Assembly (NCBI RefSeq): GCF_023343835.1
Contig: NC_064435.1
Span: 37,968,603 to 38,032,602 of the forward strand
Origin: Lagopus muta
Taxonomy: Eukaryota > Chordata > Aves > Galliformes > Phasianidae
Direction: 5' to 3'
DNA: 64,000 nucleotides
Made by a program: the position numbers and the translations under genes. Shown piece by piece: positions 38,420 through 50,885 of this stretch (its first letter is position 1; each line of letters begins with the position of its first letter). The notes below the pieces were generated by a model that saw nothing but the letters and a program-made list of their open reading frames with translations, did not search any database and was not told the DNA's origin.

Positions 38420-40500
38420 ATGGCCACTGTCATTCCTGGTGATTTGTCAGAAGTAAGAGATACCCAGAAAGTCCCTTCAGGGAAACGTAAGCGTGGTGAA
38501 ACCAAACCAAGAAAAAACTTTCCTTGCCAACTGTGTGACAAGGCCTTTAACAGTGTTGAGAAATTAAAGGTTCACTCATACTCTCACACAGGAGAGAGGC
38601 CCTACAAGTGCACACAACAAGACTGCACCAAGGCCTTTGTTTCTAAGTACAAATTACTAAGGTATTAAACTCTATTTATCTTTCAGATTATATTATCTAT
38701 TTTATGTTGGCCGTGTTAAGCCGTGTAAAAGTATATATTTGTGTACGCCTTCAGCTGATTGCAGAGAGGATGTGTTAATTAAAAGTAGCCATTGGATTGT
38801 TTCTAGAAATCTAAATTACATAAGTTTGCAAGCTATTGTCTTTGATTTTGTTTCTTAATTTGTTTTCTGTTTTTGTTTTCTGTTTGTTTGTTTTCTTAAT
38901 GAGAATAGAATTTGCATTTGTATAAGGAATTGTCACAAGAAAAGAGTATGGACTGAAAATTTTTGGCTATGGACTTTTACACAAGTACTTTCATACTTGC
39001 CCATATACCCCTGTTACAGTAGCTAAAACCCACCAAAACTAAAGTGTCGATTTAAGAGAAATGGCTCGTGTTTTGCTATATTTTAATTTGTCAAACTGTC
39101 TTTGTAGTGTCATGCTTTCAGTTAAAAGGTTCTGTTGAAAAGCAACCTTAGTGTAGTATTTAGCTGCCATTAAAAAAATGAGCACGTGTGTTTTTTGATC
39201 AAAATAATTACTTACAGAATATATCTGTGTTTAAAGGCATATGGCTACTCATTCTCCTGAGAAAACCCACAAGTGTAATTATTGTGAGAAAATGTTTCAC
39301 CGAAAAGATCACCTAAAGAATCACCTACATACACACAATCCCAACAAAGAGGCCTTTAAGTGTGAAGAATGTGGAAAGAACTACAATACCAAGCTTGGGT
39401 TCAAACGTCACCTGGCTTTGCATGCTGCAACAAGCGGTGACCTCACCTGTAAGGTATGTTTGCAGACTTTTGAAAGCACAGGAGTGCTGCTGGAGCACCT
39501 AAAAACTCATGCAGGCAAGTCATCGGGTGGAGTGAAGGAGAAAAAACACCAGTGTGAACACTGTGATCGTCGGTTCTACACCCGAAAGGATGTCCGTAGA
39601 CACATGGTAGTGCACACTGGAAGAAAGGACTTCCTCTGTCAGTACTGTGCACAGAGATTTGGGCGGAAGGATCACCTAACGCGCCACATGAAGAAAAGTC
39701 ACAACCAAGAACTTTTGAAGGTCAAAACAGAGCCAATGGACCTTCTAGATCCCTTTACCTGCAACGTTTCTGTGCCTATCAAGGATGAGCTGCTTCCAGT
39801 GATGTCGTTACCTTCCAGTGAACTGACATCAAAGCCATTTACAAACACTTTGCAATTAAATCTCTACAACACTCAGATTCAGTCCATGCAGAGTTCTGCA
39901 TCCGCGCACCAAATGGTTGCCACATCATTACCATTGGGGATGCCTTGTCCAATAGATATGGAGTCTGTCCACCCTTCGCACCAGCTATCGTTGAAATATC
40001 CGCTCAGTTCTACCTCATATGCAGTTTCTATGCCTGAAAAAGAACAGCCTTTGAAAGGGGAAATCGAAAGTTACTTAATGGAGTTGCAAAGTGGTATGCC
40101 TTCTTCATCCCAGGATTCTCAAGCATCTTCATCAAAACTAGGGCTGGATCCACAAGTAGGGCCACTAGATGATGGGTCTGGGGAGGTTTCCCTTTCCAAG
40201 GGCTCCGTTCCTATTAGTGAACCTCTAAACACCCCGTCATTGGACTTTTCTCAGCTGTTCAACTTCATACCCGTCAATGGCCCTCCCTATAATCCTTCTG
40301 TTTCGGTGGGAAACCTTGGAATGAGTTACACGCAGGAGGAGGCACATTCTTCTATGACTCAACTTCCACCACAGACACAGGATCCACAAGATCCTAGCAA
40401 TAGTATAGGTCTTGGGTCTCTGCACTCATTGTCAGCAGCTTTCACGAGCAGTCTAAGCACAACCACCACCCTACCACGATTTCATCAAGCTTTCCAATAG
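38420..40500 (+). CDS. PLAG1: PLAG1 zinc-finger transcription factor, join(38420..38661, 39237..40500)
   Basis: Two coding exons join through AAG|gtatta and ttaaag|GCAT to give 501 residues; the human protein is 500. A KRKR nuclear localisation signal lies at 22-25. Seven C2H2 fingers follow, with zinc ligands C36/C39/H52/H56, C64/C69/H82/H86, C94/C97/H110/H114, C123/C126/H139/H143, C152/C155/H168/H172, C187/C190/H203/H207 and C215/C218/H231/H236. Codon 81 is split by the intron, inside finger 2. Residues 237-501 are rich in Ser, Pro and Gln and correspond to the known transactivation region. The known SUMO sites are kept as VKTE (K244) and IKDE (K263). PLAG1 is a nuclear DNA-binding activator of growth genes such as IGF2 (family knowledge). 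The start is fixed by the strong context GCGATGG. Met83 begins exon 2's internal frame and matches the start of a known shorter isoform lacking fingers 1-2. The frame is intact. Confidence 0.97.
38662..39236 (+). other. PLAG1: PLAG1 intron between the two coding exons
   Basis: A 575-base intron with GT at 38662-38663 and AG at 39235-39236. It is AT-rich and includes a TTTG-rich stretch near 38857-38900. Splicing it out restores the split codon AG|G for Arg81 and the complete second zinc finger, which confirms the boundaries. Confidence 0.95.
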
Positions 40501-41046
40501 GATGTACAAAGCTGGCTTGTTACTGTCTATTTGTAGAAATGCCTTAGGTGACCATTTTTAACTTAGTGCCTACTATAAGACATTATCAGTTCTCTGCTTT
40601 TGTACAGTACCAATCTCATGAAGCCAGTAAGAAATTTAAATTAACTTTTTAAAAATGTTTTGAAAGTGTTTATTCTCAGCTGTGTTTACTTCATTGTTTT
40701 TGTTTTTGTTTTTTTTTTTAAAGTCTCATTGTATTGTTTTCATTTTCACTGCCAATTGACCCATTTAAAATGTCCACTAGAAAGTCATCCATCCCAAGCA
40801 AACTTTCAACACGCATCCCTTTTAAAACCTTTTCAACCTTGCAGCCACTCTGTTCTATTGATGTGGTGGAGCTACCATTTTTACCTTTTATATATTACAG
40901 CATTTGCAAAGGATCCATTTCAAACATGTATCACAAAGGTTCCTGAAGATCAGGGAAAAATTTTCTCCGGTCCCTTTCCAAAAAAAAAAACCTCTTCCCA
41001 AATGGTGACATCTGATCTGTTCTATAATGACAAATTTTAATTTTTA

Positions 41047-41052
41047 AATAAA
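41047..41052 (+). terminator. PLAG1: Possible proximal PLAG1 poly(A) signal
   Basis: A consensus AATAAA lies 547 bases after the stop codon, with T-rich sequence about 20 bases downstream. It may be used for a short UTR form. There is no transcript evidence. Confidence 0.35.
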
Positions 41053-42476
41053 GATAGAATTCAGATTTTTCTGAAAATTTGGATGTGTATATGTAGAAGT
41101 CCATATATACACATGTACATATATATAACATTTTGACTTATATTGAAGTCATTATAAAAGGTGTTAAGAATTTTGCCATTTTCTGGCTTAAATTTTTGTG
41201 GCTTGTTATAAATATTGGAAGAAAAAGAATACAGTTTAATTTTCTAAAACCGTGGCTGAACAGAACTTCAACAGAGAATCTCTGCTTGCCTAACTGACAA
41301 AAGTTTCAAGTTGAATTTGGAACTGTGTTGTGCTTTCATGACTCTGGTAGAGGAAAACAGGCAAATTTAATGGCTGATCTTGAAATATAAAAGTGTTGTA
41401 ATTTAGTAATGCAGAATATTTTGTCGCAGTTTTTGTTTTAATTCTTAACTTGCTGTTTTTTTTACCTTTAGTAGCATAGAAAGAGTACTGCATAGGAATC
41501 TTCCAGTAGCGTACTGACTTTTGTAGGCATCGGTCTTCTCCCAGCTGCCACCACCAAAGGGTGGATCAAGTCCAGCCAGAAAGTGTGTATCTATTTTAAC
41601 TTCAATATTAGTGTGCAGTCAGAGAGTGAATGTAAATTTACAAATACCATTTTTTGGGATTTTTTTTTTTTTTATTGGAATGAACTTTTCAGTTGTGTTA
41701 CATGGTGTGTTATGTCCTCCTAAGCAACAAGTTAGATGTTAATCATACTTTCTACACCTGGGTACTTGGTTAGGGACTTTTTGCCCACTGCCAAGATTTA
41801 AAGACAGGACTCTTAGGAGTGAAGTAAAAGCATATTGCTTACACCACTTTTGCCTAATGCAATATTTTCTATTCCCCAACCCCTAATAACCAAAAGAGGA
41901 AAAAAAGAAAAAAAAAAAAAACAACAAAAACAAACCTGTGATGCATGAAAGCAAACTCGAGTTGCTGTAATTCAACAATAACACGCTTTTCCTTGTCATT
42001 TTTGTGCGAGGAATTAAAATAGAAATTGAGTACATTAGTATCTCTCAAACAATAATGAGGATTCATACGAGGTTTTAAGTGGTTAAACTAAATATACTTC
42101 ACAGAAACAAAAGTTGCTCCCATTTAAGGAGCTCATGCTCCAGATGTTTTATCAGTAGCTCCTACTTTTTTTTTTTAATTCTAGGAGCAATATGCAGGTG
42201 TAGTTTTACTATTTTATACATATATGTATTTAAATTTTATTACTGAAAGATAACATTTTTATAAATGTGTTTGTGTTCCAAAGGCATTAAAATAAGGATG
42301 TATTAATAAGGAAAATACCTTTTGAAATTCTACAAATTGCTCCTAGATTTTGGGTTTAGGAGCTTGTTATCTCAAAGTGGGCTTTTAGCTCTGCTTCATG
42401 ACTGCTTCCTCTGGTTTCTATGAAACAGATCGCTTGCTTACTTACATCTTTAGTTGAATGATTTGTTCAATATTGC

Positions 42477-43259
42477 TTTTTTTTTTTTTTTTTACTCATC
42501 ACTTTTATAAAGGAAAGAAAAACACAGGTGAACAGAGCACAAGGTGAACGCCACAGAATGTATTTCTGGTTCAAACTCAGCAACCACAATGCACGTAGGG
42601 ACAACTTGGCTTTCTTCTGAGTCTTTTCAGACAATTTGGGATGAAGAGCGACGGCCTCCCTTGCTCCTGTGAGCTCTGTTCCACGTGAAGCAGAGCCCAG
42701 CCTCTCCCTGTGAGCAGAGAGATGCTCTGCTCGGCTCTGGCAGCGGCTGTGGAACGGATGGGCCGCTCTCTTCTTCCCGACAGTGATGCACACGGGCCCT
42801 GGGAGCTTCAGCTCTGTGAGCAGTTTTTGGATGGCCTGGAGGGAGTTCTTTGCTTGAGCGTCACAAATAAGTTCAGTTTCCTCTGCCGCTGCCAGATAGT
42901 TGGCCAGATGCTCGCTGAGGGGAGTCGATGTGGCACATCTGACACTGAGCGCAGGGCAGTGCCACCTCTTATCAGTCCCAGCCGCTGATCAGACTCGATG
43001 ACAAAAACCCAACAAACACTCAGCCAACACCCAGTTCTTAGTACTTAGCCGGAGTCCTTACTCCTTGGTTAGTGCCTTAGCTTCCTGAGAAGGGCTTGAC
43101 ATTTCACTTCAGAGGTAGACATACATTTCAGTGGAGGAGCAGGGACCTCAGACAAGGTATTGAACCTCATTCAGTCAGGGCTGCAGCCGGCGGCTGCGCT
43201 CGGCCTGTGCCGCTGAGCTAGGATGCAGGACGGTGCGGAAGCAGATATGACACTGTAAG
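42477..43259 (-). pseudogene. Candidate processed retrocopy, parent gene not recognised, antisense within the PLAG1 3' UTR
   Basis: Read on the minus strand, this segment starts GC-rich like a 5' leader (43170-43259), has coding-like stretches and ends in an A17 tail (T-run 42477-42493 on the plus strand). A rare poly(A) hexamer variant, TATAAA, lies just before the tail. One frame is open for about 170 codons from near 42985 and includes protein-like text such as HLANYLAAAEETELI and QAIQKLLTELKLPGP; an ATG near 43125 starts MSTSEVKCQALLRKLR in a region later broken by stops. CAATATT occurs on both flanks (42468-42474 and 43260-43266) and may be the target-site duplication, although two bases separate it from the tail. 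I could not name the parent. An unrelated GC-rich insertion is the alternative. Confidence 0.5.
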
Positions 43260-44078
43260 CAATATTAACACATTAGTGCTTTTGGATATTATTTAGGCAG
43301 AGTCAGTATTGGCAACTACTAAAACGTCATTTTTTAAACCCTGTTTTCTAGGTTTCAAATTGGTTCTTGGAGGGAGGGGGGAGGGCTGGCTGATCGTGCA
43401 CCACTCTTTGTGCAACTTCGAAACTTCTAGTGAGGTTTGTTGGTTTCTGTTTTGTTTTGTTTTGTTTGTTCTGTTTTGTTGGTTTTTTTTTTAATATATA
43501 TATTTTTGTGTACTTGTTGCTTGTGCTTAATTTAGTAGTAAATTGTGGAATAGAGTGATTTATTGTTAATTTGGCAGTAGCGGTTTTTTAAAACCATATA
43601 CTGACTGAAACATGAGCCAGAGCTGATTGCTTTATTAAGCTAATAATGAATGTTAAGAGTACATATTTTCAGGATCATTTGCCTAGTGAGCTAAACATGT
43701 ATTATAGGCCAATATTTTTTAAAATAAAGCTTGGTCAACCTCTATGTTACACATATTACAAGATATAGCACTTTCAAAAGAAAACCTAAACCTTTTAAGA
43801 AAGTTTCTTACAGGTTATGCTTTTTATTATAAAACCTTTTATTATAATTTGTTTCAAGTGCCATTAGATTACATATATGTAGGCCTTTGGTATAATGCTT
43901 TGTGTACAAAATGGTAGACATTGTAATTTTAAACAGGTACATTTTTACAGTGTTTTCTTATCAATTTGCTATATTGCACAGAACCAGTGTGTCTTTCTTA
44001 AGGGTTTTACAATGGTTTTTACTAGGTTTACATGTTTCAAACTACACTGTCTTCTACTGCCATTTTGAATACCAGTCA

Positions 44079-44123
44079 AAAAAAAAAAAAGAAAAAAAAA
44101 AAGAAAAGAAAAGAAAAAGAAAG
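44079..44123. repeat. A-rich (A)nG low-complexity tract
   Basis: Runs of A are separated by single G residues in the PLAG1 3' UTR. It is simple sequence. Confidence 0.9.
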
Positions 44124-44385
44124 AGTTTGTCCTCACCAATTGTAAATTGTGTCCTCTGGAGTTCTGGGTGGTAACTATTGCAAAAATATTTAACACGCAG
44201 TATTTGATGCAGATTTTTTTATCATATGCTCTCAACGCTATGCTGCTGTCTGAAGTTAACTTAGGGCCTGATCCTGCATCCGTAGACGTCAAGGGGAGCA
44301 GGGCTGCATCCTTCGTTATGTCTGTCTCATACACTGGTTTAGCAGCTCATCCTGTATTCTTCTCAGTCTATAGATAAGCCTCCGA

Positions 44386-44391
44386 AATAAA
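44386..44391 (+). terminator. PLAG1: Possible internal PLAG1 poly(A) signal
   Basis: A consensus AATAAA is followed about 20 bases later by a GT-containing stretch (CCTGGTATGTAGT). It is a candidate alternative 3' end. Confidence 0.4.
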
Positions 44392-45625
44392 TGTACTTAC
44401 CTGGTATGTAGTAAACTGTATAGACTTAGCTGCCCATTCTGCATCTTCCCAGTGTACAATTAAAACCATAGGCATTAGCATTACACTCAGCGTACAAACA
44501 ATGCCACAGTAGTTCAAAATGTGTTTGGATAGTCCCAAAGCTTTATGTAATAAGGGTGTCTTACTTTGTTGGAAGGCAGTGTCTTTTGATAACAGTTATC
44601 TAGCCCTGGAAGTGACACAGAACTATTGCTAATCATATGTAAACACTTTTCAGTATAAGCTTCAGTGGTACAGTTGAACCAGAGTGAATGTTTATCTCCT
44701 CAGAAACACTCCTGCAATATTGTTATATTGGATCATGCTGCTAATGTAACTTGGGATACAACTCCTCTCATGGTGCTACAAACCTCCCTGTCTCATTCAG
44801 ATGTATTTTTACCCATAGAAAAAAGGACTATACTAGACCTATAGTTGTATGATATATTTTTATACTGTGACTTAATTTGTCATTAATGAACTTTGTACAA
44901 CACCACAATGTATTCATATGCACTTGCAGAAGTAAAATGTTGGACATGCAAATTTAAACGCTGACAAGCCCAGCTCTTGTTCACAAAAATAGATGATTTA
45001 GTTAAAATTAAATGTGGGCTTTTTATATGGTGTGGAGTGAAGAACATACTATATATTACTAAAAGCTTCTGAATCTAGACAAAAACTGGGAAAGAGTATA
45101 TTGGGGAATGATGACACACCCAAACCTGACTCGGATTGCTGAAATTCTATTTTTTAGATAGTGAGAAAATTGTTTGGACTCGAATGCTAAAATCTTTCAA
45201 TGATAAAATTTTTGAGTCAAAAATAGAGAAAAAAGAACACAGAAAACCCTGCATTCCAGACAGAATTTGTGTATGTTTCTTGCATTTAAAAATTTGCTAT
45301 CCTGTGATATGGGAAATTGAGTTGCTTATCATGTATATGTACTTTAAAATGTATTCACAAACTACTGTTGTATTTGTATAAAATATAGACAAAAAGATTG
45401 CGTATATATTTTTGTGTATAAGCTCTGTAAAATAGCAATCACATTATGAAGCTGCAGCAGAACTTCATTTTAAACATTCACATCCAAAGAAACAGACTAT
45501 TTATTGTCCACATACCCTGATTATAAAATATACCTTGCTGCTATTAAACAATAGTGCTGCAGCTTCTTGTGGCCTACAGTGTTATGTTTGCTGTACAAAA
45601 ATATGTGAACTCCACAAAATATATC

Positions 45626-45631
45626 AATAAA
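45626..45631 (+). terminator. PLAG1: Probable distal PLAG1 poly(A) signal
   Basis: A consensus AATAAA is followed by a TGGTTTTAGTT element about 15 bases downstream. The distance from the stop codon (about 5.1 kb) fits the usual PLAG1 3' UTR length, and sequence character changes after this point. Confidence 0.55.
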
Positions 45632-45655
45632 ATTACAGAATGGTTTTAGTTAATG

Positions 45656-48452
45656 AATAACTTATGCCTGGCATTTCAATAGATAATCTCGGTCTGCATG
45701 CTTGGGATGACAATAAGTAATTTTACATGCATCCAGTTTTGCTGGGTGTAGTTACTCTGATTTTGCCAAGGTGTGACTCTTTCTGACTGATGACTGGTCA
45801 AATGTCAGTTTTTCAGAACATCTAGCACGCATAAGTTTCTGCGTTTCATGATTTTACCAAGGAACAGATTGGATGATGCTGCTGTGTCTGTGACAAGACA
45901 GATTCTAACCGAAGAAAGCAGTTGCATTTGCCATCAAACTGCCCTTTGAAATGCTGTGGAGAGCTGGAAGGTGAGTTTGGGGGTCTCATGTGGGAGAAAT
46001 GGGCGAGTGGTTCGCTCCATTCCTTCAGATGAATGCAAGTAATTTATCTTTATTGTTATAGTTTGTAGGAGAAACGGTGAGACTGTGGCATGTGTTACAG
46101 GCACAGTGTGTGGGTTGCCTCTCTGATACGCTTCCAGGAGAAACTTCACTGTTTTGGTATCACACACCTCCTGTCTGCCCGTGACATTGCAGAGGAAACC
46201 TTGCTGACAGATCTGACTGATGCACTGAGCCAAGAGGTACCACGAAACCAGCAGCCTACCCACAAGTGCAGAAAGTTGCAGAAAGTGTCTTTTCCCCATA
46301 TAGCCGTTTCCCCAGAATGAACTGTTTTCCAGGAAAGTAAAAGACTTAACATTTGCTGTGACACTGCTTTGAAGTCACATTTTATTGCTCTTCAAAATAT
46401 GTATTTCTAACGCCCTGCTCTTCCAATTCTTTCATTTTCAGATTTTTTCCTGTTCACCAGTCTGAAAGAAAGGATCTTTCCAGAGTCATTGACTGTGTCA
46501 TACAGACACTTTTGCTTTCTTGTGAGTCCCAGCTGTTTCCTCTGAACTGACTTATCACTTCTGTGTCACAGGTTTCTAACTGAGAGTTGGCCGTGGTGTG
46601 GTAAGAGTCAACAGCTCTACAGATGGAGGAAGAGGCAGTTCCTGTCTTCAACTGCTTCTTGTCCAAATTTGCCTGAAAGGTATAGAAGGAAGGTGAAGAC
46701 ATAAACTGTAGTGCAGCACTGAACTGTCTGAGATTCTGCAAAGCCCCCATCGCTCCCCTGAGAGAACTCCTCCCCGTCTCACTCTGGTAGATGGTGTCAT
46801 CCACCATAACAGCATTAAGATGTTCTCCTTCCAAACTGATCCCCTCTGTGACAAGTGGGAGGTGGTTGCATGGATGGCATCTGTGTTACATTCAGACATC
46901 TCTTTGCAAGATCACTCCAGAGCTTTCTCTGTTAAATTCTGGAGCCTCTTCCAAGACTTGAAGGAGCTGGGTGTGAGGTTGAAAATCCTCAACATGACAA
47001 GAACCTCTGTTCTTATGCCTCATATAAACTGGCACATCTTCAACAGGGAAGGGAATTTTTCCGAATTCCTTTCAAAATTTTCTTATTTCTTAAAAGAGAG
47101 AGTAAATTCTTTCTTCTGTATTAACTAAATGGGTAAAAAGCCCAGGTGTCCCGTCTCAATTTCTGGAAGGCTAGAGCTAGGCAAAAAGGCAGAAGTTCAG
47201 GGTTTTACCAGTATACTGAGGGGCTTTCAAGCTCAATGAATTCTTTTTCACATCTTGCATCTTCCTTTGGCAAGAAAAGAAATTATGTTTTGTTAAAAGA
47301 AACATTCGGAAAAATGATTGGAGCTGTACAAAACCACAGCCATTCATCCCTTCCTTCTCTCTGCTGTAGCCATCCCTGTCCAAAACATCTGTAAGAACAT
47401 ACAGAAAAATGGTCCCCCAGTATCATCTGTATATCTGGTCTCTCTGCCCTGCAGGAATAGAAGAAAAAGATTATGCTTTCTCCCTTTGCTCTCCCTTTTT
47501 TCCTTCCTATTAATAAGTGCCCTAACATACAGAATGTCTGGGGCTTTTTTGACAGAGAAATCAAAAACCTGTGACCCAGAGCTTCTGTCAGGTTTGCAAG
47601 AACTGAGCAGCTACATACTGTTGGCTTCCCTCCTTTGCAAATTAAAACATGTATTGCACCGGATTGAAATGCAGGTTTGTGGAGTGGCAGTTGCTGTAGC
47701 TGGCACAGCAATGCCTTGAGATCCCAAACAGGCAACAAGTAGGCCAGCAAGATAAGCTGGATTACAAAATCTAGTGTGTGCTTACAAGTTTGGGAAACGT
47801 AATAGAGGATTAACTACTGCTTATCATTACTGGCTAGTGCCCCTGGCAAGTAGACAGCAATGTCTTACTTCCATTTTTTGAACAACAGTGGAGATAGTGA
47901 TGTTGGAAAAGACAGACCACAGTCGTGTGAAATAACAAGTTCCTGGTCACGTGTTGTATTCCAGGTATTTCAACATAAACATTCTCAACTAATAATAAGC
48001 ACAGTGTGTAACATCTTGCCCAGTATTTTTATATATACTTGCTTGTTGCAGTGACCCACATGTCTTCAAGGAATCAATCTTTTCTGATTAGTAAGTATTT
48101 TTAAAATGTAATTAATAGTTGTGTTTTTCCATGCCGTTGCCGTCCCACAACTTTGTCTCTTTCAGGGATGTTTGTGTCATAAAATCACCAGCTACAAACC
48201 TCGTTTGCCACCCGGTGCACCAAAGATACATCAGCTAACAGCAGAACGCTGTGGATTCAGGACTGCAATGTATGCTATGATTGGTTTGAAATTCATTTGA
48301 ATTGGGAGTTTGCCCATGGCACTGCTTTTCACTGTTGCACTGTACAAAGAAGAATGGTGCAGTGTAATTTCGTATAAATCACTCGGTGGGTGTAAAATAA
48401 TGCAGAGTACCAAAATAGTGACAGTTGCTGAAAATCAGTATATTGCCTACAT

Positions 48453-48486
<34 letters not shown>

Positions 48487-50609
48487 GTATGTACAAAAGT
48501 GTGTGCGTGTATGCATGCATGGGGAAACCTGGAAAAGTTGAGAAATACATTTTGATTCACTTCAAAAAAATGTAAGCATGGAACTTCAGTGTTTTTCAAG
48601 CCCAAAGTGAATCACGCAGTTGGTAAAGGTATCTCCCATTAAACACAGCACTTGGTTTCCCAGACACATTGGAAGAGTTTCTTCCAATTACTCGATTTAT
48701 CTACGAGAGGCAGCAGTTTATCTGCAGGGTGCACAGCCTGCTGTGAGGAAGGTGTTTGTCAGCTATGCCTGTGAAGCATCAGATAGAAATTCAGTAGAGT
48801 TCTGTGGGCTGTGCCTTTGAGTTTAAGCTCTGGCTTATTGCCTTTATTATTAAATGGTTGCACACGTGGTCATGGGTACATACTTAAGTTCTCTCAGAAG
48901 TACTTACACTGAAAATGAAAATAAAATATACATTCTGTATGACTAAGGGGACATAAGATAAAGGAGCAACCTTCAAACTCTAGCACAGGAGCAGGAATTA
49001 TCTAACACTGAGGACAAGTAAGCATAGACTAACTTGCCAAACTCACTGACATCTGTCCCGCTGTGGCCTAGTGATCATCACGGTAACAGAGCTGAGTGCA
49101 ATCAGTGCTCAGGGGTTTTGTGAGATGCTGGGATCCACTGCCCCTTCCAGGTACCACCTGCAACAGCAAGGGTTCAGTCCCAAGCACCAGCATTACATCT
49201 GCTGTGCCTGGGAAAGCAGCTGTCGCGTAGCACTAACATTGTCCCATAGGTCCTTTGCTGCGTGCGATTCACGTTGCTCATTGAGCACAGAAGCCATTTC
49301 CTAGTCCCCAAGTTACAACTCTCAAATTCCACCATTGCTCTTTGTTATCTTCCCACAACCCAGCAAAGCTGTTTGTCAGCAGTGCTACAGGGGCAGGACT
49401 GCAAAAGCACTCTTGGACAACGTGGCTGGAAGCATTGCATGACGTGCCTTGCCTTATGACAGCAGTAATCCCACAGGGGGAGGCACCCATATCTGTGTCA
49501 CCTGAAAGTGTTCTGTGGTCCGGAGTTTCACCTTTGTCATCCTCACACCTGAATTTAGACCATCTCAGCTTGTCTCAAGGTGCTCTTCCGCAACTGTGAT
49601 ATTAACCCACAACACTAGGTTCCCAGTTGTTATCCCTGGTCCATTTGTGGTCAGAGGGGCCACAGTGAGTGGGCTATGAAACTCCCCTGCTTTGCTTCAG
49701 GTGCCTCCAGGTAACACCTCAGAGCATTGCAGCAGGGAGAGCCTCTGCTTGGTGCTCTGAAACCTTTCTGGGATGAAAATAAAAAATATCAAGCAACTGT
49801 CCGGCAGTGTGTGTGTTTGAAACTTGATCTTATTATTTATAAACGAGGATTTAATCTTTTAAAATGGTTATTACTATGGCTCTATCCTAAAGAAGTGCTG
49901 TAAGATCACATCACAACACCCACAGATGGGCTTGTTGGCATTTAGATTTGCCTCTCAGCACATTAATGAAAACTTGTCTGCATTTGCTACTACAAGGTGT
50001 CATTTGCAAAGTAACCAAACTCTAAAATACAAACTGTATTCACTTCTGGCTCGTCCTGGCAGTTAAATAAACAGTTGATTGTGGCTTATCCTCAGAGCAG
50101 GCTGTATGTATAGACTGGCTTCAAATGATGATATCACTTACGCCTGCACAATTGATTTTATCAGAACTGCGCTCATGCAATTCAGAATACCGTTAGAGGC
50201 CTGTGAGGTGTGATTGGAAGCAGCACTTGCACTGTGAAAAAAGTGAGAAGGAATGTAAGTTCATCTTCAAACCCGAAAGTGAGATCACAGAGACTGTCAG
50301 CAAGTGGAAAAAAAGAAAGCTTTGATTTAGAAAGGGTAAAGAAACCTCAGAAGTCACAAAGACAGGCTAAGGAGCCATGTTGTTTTCAGAGCAGAATAAG
50401 TACTTATGAGATAAATGTAGGAATTCAATAGAAACACAGTGCTACCTTAGTACTGGAAAGCACATTTAGAAGCCACTGAACACTGAGGCCTAACAGGGGT
50501 TGGTGCATTTTTCACTGAGCAGATGCGCAAATAATAAAGTAATGGTCATGGAGAAGAATTTAACTATATGCTTTAAGAACAAAGGGGACAGACTCTGCAG
50601 CAGGAATTG
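45656..50609 (+). other. Intergenic DNA between PLAG1 and the first downstream CR1 copy
   Basis: No recognised gene. A minus-strand frame at 46454-47071 is coding-like but broken by two adjacent stops. A (TG)n(TA)n microsatellite lies at 48453-48490. The rest is unremarkable unique sequence. Confidence 0.6.
48453..48490. repeat. (TG)n(TA)n compound microsatellite
   Basis: About ten TG units run directly into about six TA units and then TATG-type degenerate repeats. Such compound repeats are usually length-polymorphic. Confidence 0.95.
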
Positions 50610-50885
50610 TAGTGATAGCACAATGGGAAATGGGAAAGACAGAATGAAGAGAGATTTAGACTGGATATAAGGGAAAAGTTTGTTACGATAAGGGTGGTCA
50701 GGCACTGGAATAAGTTGACCAGAGAGGTGGTGGGTGCCCCATCCCTAGAAACATTCCAGGTCAAGGTGAATGGGGCTCTGAGCAGCTTGAGGCAGCTGTA
50801 GGTGTCCCTGTTCATTGCAGGGGAGTTGAACCAGATGACCTTTAAAGGTCTCTTCCAATTCAAACAGTCCTATGGTTCTATGAAA
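50610..50885 (+). mobile_element. CR1 LINE 3'-end fragment
   Basis: About 275 bp of forward-strand CR1 3' sequence. It includes the segment GAGATTTAGACTGGATATAA, GTGGTGGGTGCCCCATCCCT and the terminus CAGATGACCTTTAAAGGTCT followed by TGGTTCTATGA. It has diverged more than the copy at 51.3-52.5 kb. It is non-coding and truncated at its 5' end. Confidence 0.94.

Larger units (their letters stand above)
40501..45655 (+). other. PLAG1: PLAG1 3' UTR (extent inferred)
   Basis: AT-rich sequence with no coding frame follows the PLAG1 stop. PLAG1 mRNAs are known to have very long 3' UTRs of about 5 kb, and the distal AATAAA at 45626 would give a UTR of that size. Other AATAAA hexamers at 41047, 43723 and 44386 could give shorter forms. 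The UTR contains A/T-runs (41654-41674, 41908-41920, 44078-44122), a TTTTG-rich stretch (43449-43492), and the GC-rich antisense retrocopy at 42477-43259, which breaks the otherwise uniform base composition. Confidence 0.65.

Noticed and set aside
49071..49600. tRNA-like GGGTTCAGTCCC (near 49170) and short plus-strand frames
   Set aside because: No cloverleaf arms could be paired around the motif and the frames have no family resemblance.
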